A stretch of 64,000 nt of DNA from Symbiodinium natans (lineage: Eukaryota > Sar > Dinophyceae > Suessiales > Symbiodiniaceae): positions 487,501 to 551,500 of the forward strand of contig CAJNDS010001090.1 in NCBI GenBank assembly GCA_905221605.1. The letters are read 5' to 3'. Made by a program: the position numbers and the translations under genes. Of the stretch, positions 60,582-64,000 are shown piece after piece. Each line of letters opens with the position of its first letter. The stretch's first letter is position 1. Under the pieces are notes generated by a model that saw only the letters and a list, made by a program, of their open reading frames with translations, ran no database searches and was not told the DNA's origin.

Positions 60582-60743
60582 CCTAAACCCTAAACCCTAA
60601 ACCCTAAACCCTAGACCCTAAACCCTAAACCCTAAACCCTAAACCCTAAACCCTAAATAAATGCAAACAGGCCTGCGTTGGGCAAAGACGACGCCGAGCA
60701 GGATCTGCGCTCCTTGGCAGAGCCCGAAGCGGGCCAGGAAGGC
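55340..60743 (-). CDS. Membrane-anchored PAS-domain protein with coiled-coil tail, multi-exon
   Basis: Minus-strand exons joined by phase: 60743-60673 (FGLCQGAQILLGVVFAQ), 59728-59625 (ALALCYAAAFTMSTVAVLG), 58862-58795 (QAFQAAIAICLPSFVE), perhaps 58370-58325 (CWDYVAFQISMTPQ), 57808-57746, 57550-57385 and 57133-56934 (the PAS-like domain), 56824-56696, 56603-56583, 56424-56369, 56216-56165, 55408 onward. The first three give hydrophobic stretches fit for membrane helices. The PAS part has MLKGICDGELLLDSGYRVCG ... LRVPLKAPCGRIVSVDVCHV, resembling PAS-like proteins abundant in Symbiodiniaceae. The tail (KEFYEELAEMTLIVNGSTEL, LDIEEAHLRFERQ) looks coiled. A sensory role is inference. The start and the end are not fixed. 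Confidence 0.65.
55345..55408 (-). CDS. PAS-gene exon, 3' part
   Basis: Acceptor AACCCAG|GCC; reads AKFSMGMPRQGRQSSKVHVG. The donor is ambiguous (several GC/GT). Upstream intron of about 760 bases contains the element at 55575-55668 and a long telomeric block. Confidence 0.55.
55575..55668. mobile_element. Element related to RCC1 intron 1
   Basis: GGCCAAAAAGGTAAACCTTG through CCCCCAAAAGGTTAGGGGGT and ACCTACTCAGCTCTAGGGAA. Shared blocks AAAAAGGT.AA and GGT.ACCTACT tie it to 46119-46228 and 45234-45305. Confidence 0.55.
56165..56216 (-). CDS. PAS-gene exon: coiled coil 2
   Basis: 52 bases: LLDIEEAHLRFERQTHQ. Acceptor CTTAAG|GCTCC, donor CAG|GCCATG (GC). Splicing to 55408 reads THQAKFSMGMPRQG. 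Confidence 0.65.
56217..56368 (-). mobile_element. Introner: foldback intron with 8-bp duplicated target and telomeric loop
   Basis: 152 bases. Sense start GCTCCTTGGGGACCAAATG, end GGTTCATTTAGTCCTTAAG. GCTCCTTG occurs both as the first bases of the intron and as the first bases of the next exon: an 8-bp target duplication used as GC donor and retained after the AG. Loop: nine telomeric units (56239-56302) and TACTACTATAATCCC. Confidence 0.88.
56369..56424 (-). CDS. PAS-gene exon: coiled coil 1
   Basis: 56 bases: KEFYEELAEMTLIVNGST plus two bases. Donor CTGA|GCTCCTTGGGG (GC). Confidence 0.7.
56583..56603 (-). CDS. PAS-gene micro-exon (7 codons)
   Basis: ALEKLSQ between acceptor CTCCTAG|GCC and a donor region CAG|TAAGG. 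It joins in frame to KEFYEELAEM. The second junction has GCCAG on both sides and no canonical GT/GC-AG choice keeps frame (GT-CA or TA-AG would). Confidence 0.5.
56696..56824 (-). CDS. PAS-gene exon, Pro/Ser-rich linker
   Basis: 129 bases, 43 codons: DMDARKEPEAVPVPPVTSDL then PQEVQRPESVRSAASSDTCI. Acceptor GCTAAG|GAC, donor CAG|GTGACG (GT). Low complexity, likely flexible. Confidence 0.7.
56934..57133 (-). CDS. PAS-gene exon: C-terminal half of PAS-like domain
   Basis: 200 bases. Acceptor CCCCAAG|GCAAGG; reads KDDIENFEKFVAAAEVIADS, then LRVPLKAPCGRIVSVDVCHV and LYGQKSLHHLLSLTE. The two-strand pattern with V-D-V-CHV matches the end of PAS domains. Donor is GAA|GACGCA (GA) or three bases later GC. 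Confidence 0.75.
57134..57384 (-). mobile_element. Introner-like GC-AG intron with AT microsatellite
   Basis: Sense start GCGCCTGGGGACTCAATGAATCC, end GGTTCATGTGGTCCCCAAG: inverted ends. GC repeats at both borders. The loop carries about 60 bases of TATATG/CATACA microsatellite. The same ends occur in the intron at 56217-56368. Excision gives QDLIDGKDDIENFEKF. Confidence 0.82.
57385..57550 (-). CDS. PAS-gene exon: N-terminal half of PAS-like domain
   Basis: 166 bases. Acceptor GCGAAAAG|TCT; reads GFRQMLKGICDGELLLDSGY then SADCLQRLLVTKEDFVGRAL and QDLID. Donor GATG|GCGCCT (GC). The pattern fits a PAS fold start: helix, CDG(E)LLLD strand, LxxLL, then VGRxxxDLI. A T16/T-G run lies in the upstream intron. 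Confidence 0.75.
57746..57808 (-). CDS. PAS-gene exon before the PAS core
   Basis: 63 bases, 21 codons: AAIRDRIVASCRSKDSDSLI then L. Acceptor TGTGAG|GCA, donor TTG|GCACCC (GC), phase 0 to the next exon. Confidence 0.7.
57822..58020. repeat. TTCAGGG/TTGGGG variants next to half a family-3 element
   Basis: About ten TTCAGGG units (57850-57920), then GCTTGGG and TTTGGGG units, abutting TAGGGAATGAGGGAATGAGG at 57972 without a matching partner end. Confidence 0.85.
58025..58150. mobile_element. Inverted-repeat element with telomeric units inside
   Basis: TTCCGAAATTGGGGGCCGC and ACCCCACGATTTTGGGGTC ends with CCCTAAA units (58050-58100) between, then TTGGGGTTCCTATTACAAGG. Related to 37130-37280 and 51165-51275. 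Confidence 0.55.
58795..58862 (-). CDS. PAS-gene exon: membrane segment 3
   Basis: 68 bases. Acceptor ATTCAAG|CCC; reads LRFLLEQAFQAAIAICLPSF then VE; donor GAG|GTGCTG. Two leading bases complete a Pro codon with the previous exon. Confidence 0.65.
59006..59620. other. PAS-gene intron: repeats and an AT-rich element
   Basis: TTTACAGGG 9-mers at 58978-59045. 59190-59340 resembles an AT-rich foldback (AGGGAACCTAACATAC to CATTGAGGGAACCTATCC). Telomeric blocks 59335-59430 and 59540-59615. No exon. Confidence 0.5.
59625..59728 (-). CDS. PAS-gene exon: membrane segment 2
   Basis: 104 bases. Acceptor TGGCAG|AAC; reads TGALALCYAAAFTMSTVAVL then GQEVLSSKLFGCLV; donor GTCC|GTAGTA. The plus strand is open too, but phase agreement with both neighbours favours minus. 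Confidence 0.65.
60008..60253 (-). CDS. Two exon-like segments around a C-run
   Basis: Minus frame: 60180-60253 reads LQIAEVLHVASQLSKQNKKP; then C17 and A9; then 60010-60118 reads KCGVIGPYENPVMEVVFRRA then SRPTTSSLNVEVLIKQ. The homopolymer block lies in the middle, so these may be two exons with a short intron. They sit within an intron of the PAS gene or are part of it; phase was not tested. Confidence 0.4.
60673..60743 (-). CDS. PAS-gene exon: membrane segment 1
   Basis: 71 bases. Acceptor GCCGAG|GCC, donor CGCAG|GCCTGT (GC). Reads AFLARFGLCQGAQILLGVVF then AQR. Phase 2 joins exactly to AGAACTGGG of the next exon (RTGALAL). Confidence 0.7.
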
Positions 60744-61076
60744 CTCGGCAGGGTTTAGGGTTTAGGGTTTAGGGTTTAGGGTTTAGGGTTTGGGGTTTTG
60801 GGGTCTTAGGGTTTTAGGGTTTTAGGGTTTTAGGGTGTTAGGGTTTTAGGGTTTAGGGTTTTAGGGTTTTGGGGTTTTGGGGTTTTGGGGTTTTAGGGGT
60901 TTAGGGTTTTAGGGTTTTGGGGCTGTAGGGTTGTAGGGTTTTAGGGTTTTGGGCTTTAAGGTTTTAAGGTTTTGAAGGCTTAGCCAGGCTTATAGGGCTT
61001 TCAATTCGGTTCAGAGCGTCTGGGGCTTGATTTCTGAAGGTTTGAAGTTTTGAGTACTGAACCCTAAACCGCAATT

Positions 61077-61110
61077 CTGCGCAGTTCGTCTTCCGGGGAT
61101 CTTGATGTGG
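61077..61110 (-). CDS. Exon end SRSPEDELRRIA with GTTTAGGG donor
   Basis: Minus strand SRSPEDELRRIA followed by GTTTAGGGTTCAG, i.e. a GT donor formed by telomeric repeat. The acceptor is not fixed. Could be an upstream exon of the PAS gene. Confidence 0.4.
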
Positions 61111-61159
61111 GGGAAAAGCTGTGTTGTCTAAAGAAGAATCTGAGAGTATATTTCTTAAC

Positions 61160-61197
61160 TACTACCACTCCTCCTCCTCCTCGTCCTCCTCCTCCTC

Positions 61198-61264
<67 letters not shown>

Positions 61265-61277
61265 CACTACTACTACT
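61160..61277. repeat. Trinucleotide array CTC/CTA/CGA
   Basis: (CTC)n then (CTA)n with (CGA)4 inside, about 118 bases. Open in most frames, hence meaningless poly-Val/Thr/Tyr ORFs. Confidence 0.95.
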
Positions 61278-61439
61278 CCGCCTTGTGCAAACTAAACTCC
61301 CCTTGGTGAGCCAGAAAAAACCGGGAAAACGTCAAGCAGACCCGAGGGGGAGCAAGAGGAATGCCTGGAGTTCAGGTGGACGGGACAGAGGCAGGTGTAG
61401 GGTTTTCGGTTTGGGGTTTGGGGTTAGGTTTAGGGGTTT

Positions 61440-61560
61440 GGTGGGGGTTCACACACTTTTGCCCAAGGGGCGACAGAGTCCTTCTCGACAAAAATCGTCG
61501 TTGCGAGCAATGCCTTGGTTCCCCAGGATAGGAAAAACGCTTTTGGTGTAGTTGAACGGG
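61440..61560 (-). CDS. Exon-like island FNYTKSVFPILGNQGIARND
   Basis: Minus strand reading FNYTKSVFPILGNQGIARND then DFCREGLCRPLGKSV, just downstream of a C17 run. The alternative frame is open too. Not recognised. Confidence 0.35.
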
Positions 61561-61599
61561 GGGGGGGGGGGGGGCACCTCTGAAATACCCCAGAAACCG

Positions 61600-61745
61600 A
61601 CACACACACACACACACACACAAGCACATGTGTGCATGTGCGTATGTGAGTATGCATAAAAAACATATAAATATAAATATAAATATAAATATAAATACAT
61701 AAACATATATACAATATAATTATTATATATATATATATATGTATA
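61600..61745. repeat. CA, then ATAAAT and TA microsatellites
   Basis: (CA)10 at 61602-61622, (ATAAAT) units at 61665-61700 and (TA) at 61722-61740. Confidence 0.9.
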
Positions 61746-61904
61746 CATCCTTCCAAAAGGACGTGCGCTCCTAATGGTTGCAAAACGGTTGTAAAGTCGT
61801 TGTGCTGCACAGGCTTGAGATTTGATTCTTGCATAACCCTCACATAGATGCAACTTGAATATTGGAGTTTCGCCAGGACATCGCAAGTCTTCAGATTCGG
61901 AAAG

Positions 61905-62800
61905 AGAATTCAAGGGCCACACTGTCATAAATCCTCTTCTGTGCCTCGTTCGCATTTAGGTTTGCTGCGATGTTCAAGTAAAAATGCCACACCTTATAAA
62001 TGCTCTTCTGGGCCTATTCGGAACAGAACCTGATTGGATTTTATATTCAGAGGTTCCCGCCTGAGTCACCCTCATCCGGGCTTGCTTCGCAATTTATTGA
62101 TGCATGGTTCTAGATGGGAAGCCCCGCGCTAAGAACTTCTCATCTGGGATTCGTTCGTAAGCCCTAAACCCTAAACCCTAAACACTAAACCCTAAACCCT
62201 AAACCCTATTAACAGGCCACACCCAAAGATGTCATCTTCTGAGCCTCATTCGTAGTTAAATTCTACTTAGAGTTGTATATTAAGGGTTTAGGGCTTAGGG
62301 CCACACCCTATAATCCTGTTCTGAGGGCCTCTTCATTGCATGTCAGTGGGGCTGCGTATTCTAAAGCCACACCCTAAGAAATCCTCATCAGGGCTTCGCA
62401 ATTAAACCGACCCAATTTTGACGACTAAATTTACTGGCCACAGCCCAAGCCATCCTAAGCCTCATTCGTAGTTTCATCTCTTGTTTCTTTTGAAGACCAC
62501 ACCGTATGTCCTCCTCTGGCCTCTCCTTCGCACGGAAATCTACTTGGATTTTGTTTTCTTTACCCACACTTTAGAGCTCCTCAACTGGCCTTGGTTTGTT
62601 GCTGAATTTGATTTGTAACGTTAGGTTCAGAGGGCCACACCTATAAGACATTCCTTCTAAGCCTCATTCAGAATAAGACTTGATGAACATTTTAAGCTAC
62701 AAGTCCACGCCCTAAGAAATGTACCATCAAGATATCCTCCTCTGGGCCTCGTTCGCAATTAGATTTAAGCAAGCATGGGGAGACTGTAAAGCTGGCTTCC
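61905..62800. repeat. Decayed tandem array, unit ~85 bases, about 9 copies
   Basis: Core GCCACACCCTAAGAAATCCT plus TCTTCTGGGCCTCATTCGCA recurs at about 61913, 61986, 62212, 62311, 62371, 62435, 62497, 62632 and 62704. Copies are 60-80% alike and the spacing varies. No telomeric repeats inside except at 62160 and 62285. No ORF. Confidence 0.75.
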
Positions 62801-62822
62801 CAACCCACGTCTGGAAGCCTGA

Positions 62823-62830
62823 GGGGGGGC

Positions 62831-62858
<28 letters not shown>
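62823..62858. repeat. G7-C-G28 run abutting telomeric array
   Basis: Long G run followed directly by TTAGGGTTTAGGG units (to 62968). A similar G34 run is at 6352-6385. Confidence 0.95.
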
Positions 62859-62861
<3 letters not shown>

Positions 62862-62968
62862 GGGTTTAGGGTTTAGGGTTTAGGGTTTAGGGTTTAGGGT
62901 TTAGGGTTTAGGGTTTAGGGCCTAGGGTTTAGGGTTTCGGGTTTAGGGCCTAGGGTTTAGGGTTTCGG

Positions 62969-64000
62969 GGTTCCGCACATTCCTTCAGCATCCCTTCACT
63001 TCGTTCACGGCCTCACACACGACTCGCAAGCATTCACAACGGGCTCGACAACACTCGAAACGTATGGATCTTTGAAGGGGAGCATATAAAGATATTTATA
63101 TTTATATCTATACATATATACATCTTTTTTCTTTATTTATCTACCTGTTTTCATTCACTTTTCGTCTGTCCATACGTATGCATATATATATATATATACA
63201 TATGGTCGCCCCCCCCCCCCCGCTCAACCTAGAAGACCAACCTCGACATGTGAAACCTCCTACATACACTGCACCCTGTGATGCTTTCCCTGGTTTTTTT
63301 TTACGATGCTTCTTTACATTTGTAGCTCTTTGTTTAATGCTTTTTTGTGCAGTTATTACACTTTCTGTGTGTTTGTTGTTGCGCGTTTAGTTACAAAACT
63401 TTTGTATTGTCATTGAACTTGTTTGCACCTTGTTCATGTGTTTTTTGGTGTTTTTTACAGTTTTTTTTACAAATACTCGTCCTTTTAGCACTTTTTGTGC
63501 ATATGTTGTGCTTTAAATCAGAAGTCCCAGAAATCCCAACTTCTCCGGAGAATCTCCCAGGAAACTTTGGATTTTGGGATTGTTTGTTTTACAAAACACA
63601 ATAAATAAATGCAAAAACATGGTTCAAATAATTGCAGGAACTGTAAACACACACACACACACACACACCACACGCACACGCACACGCACACGCACACGCA
63701 CACGCACACACACACACACACACACACAAAGAGCGCAACAAAGTGCAACAAATGCAAACAAATGCAAACAATGCAAAAAGCTTACTGAAAAATGGGTGGT
63801 CCCGGATGCCGACAGCACGATGCTGTTCAGGACGACGCAGAGAAGCCTAGGCGGGTTCATTGAAAAAATCTGAAACAAAAAACTTCGTGGATAGCATTTC
63901 TGATTTGGACCTTAATCCCAAACCCTAAACCCTAAACCCTGAACCCTAAACCCTAAACTAGAAAAAACCCTAAAAACAAAAATCTACTCAGGGCCTTTCT
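62969..64000. other. Telomere-poor right end with microsatellites
   Basis: TA microsatellite 63181-63202, C11 at 63211, T-rich plus strand 63290-63500, and (CA)/(CGCACA) array 63646-63728. Open frames here are microsatellite artefacts or T-rich. Telomeric units return at 63920-63958. No gene supported. Confidence 0.6.

Larger units (their letters stand above)
469..63958. repeat. Interspersed telomere-type repeats (TTTAGGG/CCCTAAA) through the window
   Basis: Perfect and degenerate TTTAGGG tracts (2 to about 20 units) recur every few hundred bases on both strands. Long ones lie at 4794-5005, 6134-6222, 9198-9250, 9746-9866, 10755-10905, 20922-21046, 36313-36392, 39370-39510, 41308-41374, 42805-42880, 50281-50362, 55866-56138 and 62860-62925. 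Common variants are TTCAGGG, TTTGGGG, TTTATAGGG (40165-40560), TTTAGAGG (53220-53590) and CCCTTAAA (7938-8040). The repeat matches plant-type telomeres, which dinoflagellates share. The many strand switches and interspersed genes argue against a chromosome end. Most unassigned bases in the window belong to this class. Confidence 0.95.

Noticed and set aside
61064-61309. Poly-Val, poly-Thr and poly-Tyr frames
   Set aside because: Translations of a trinucleotide microsatellite.
61905-62800. CRISPR array
   Set aside because: Units are diverged, spacing varies and there are no unique spacers between identical repeats; the genome is eukaryotic.
63518-63878. Frames rich in THTHTH or VCVCVC
   Set aside because: CA/CGCACA microsatellite read in several frames.
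1-64000. tRNA, rRNA or organellar gene fragments
   Set aside because: I found no cloverleaf with conserved arms or recognisable rRNA core. The AT-rich strip at 8590-8758 is unlike its neighbours but shows no organellar gene I can identify.

Overview
This window looks like nuclear DNA of a dinoflagellate, most likely family Symbiodiniaceae. The evidence is: many interspersed tracts of plant-type telomeric repeat (TTTAGGG/CCCTAAA), dozens of them, switching strand every few hundred bases; a ubiquitin-like plus RCC1-repeat protein of a style abundant in Symbiodinium; mostly GC-AG introns with AG|G acceptors; coding signal almost all on one strand (minus); and no bacterial operon features. The species is inference.

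Long ORFs are scarce and mostly misleading. Genes are cut into exons of about 20-200 bases lying in the non-telomeric islands. Reading them by splice phase and known motifs gives these minus-strand genes. (1) A RecQ-family DNA helicase in at least 14 recognised exons from 25966 down to 1259, with Q motif, Walker A, DEAH box, TATAT motif III, the DRPNL segment and the SGIIYC motif; its last helicase motifs would lie beyond the left edge. (2) A 483-aa ubiquitin-like/RCC1-repeat protein, 45517-47185, with two introns. (3) A probable multi-membrane-segment plus PAS-domain protein with a coiled-coil tail, exons from 60743 down to about 55340. (4) A three-exon acidic protein, 48921-49703. (5) A 93-aa secreted Cys-rich protein without introns, 35179-35460. 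(6) A Pro/Gly-rich exon, 27867-28448. Many further exon-like islands lie at 29-45 kb and 50-55 kb; their gene membership is unresolved.

Between exons are telomeric tracts and several families of 70-200 bp inverted-repeat (MITE-like) elements. Some exactly fill introns, with GC-AG ends and a repeated target site: both RCC1 introns and several introns of the PAS gene. They fit introners, transposable elements that create introns. Telomeric repeats often sit in the loops of these elements and next to splice sites, with TTTAGGG just after donors and CCCTAAA before acceptors in the sense direction. Introns built from foldback elements and telomeric repeats are the most unusual feature here.

Layout: 0-26 kb, RecQ gene with bloated introns, one (12.56-19.36 kb) holding about 4.8 kb of non-telomeric, partly coding DNA; 26-45 kb, scattered exons, minisatellites and homopolymer blocks; 45.5-49.7 kb, RCC1 and acidic-protein genes; 50-54 kb, exons and TTTAGAGG arrays; 55-60.8 kb, PAS gene; 61-64 kb, microsatellites and a decayed ~85-bp tandem array. 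I saw no tRNA, rRNA, CRISPR or bacterial mobile element.
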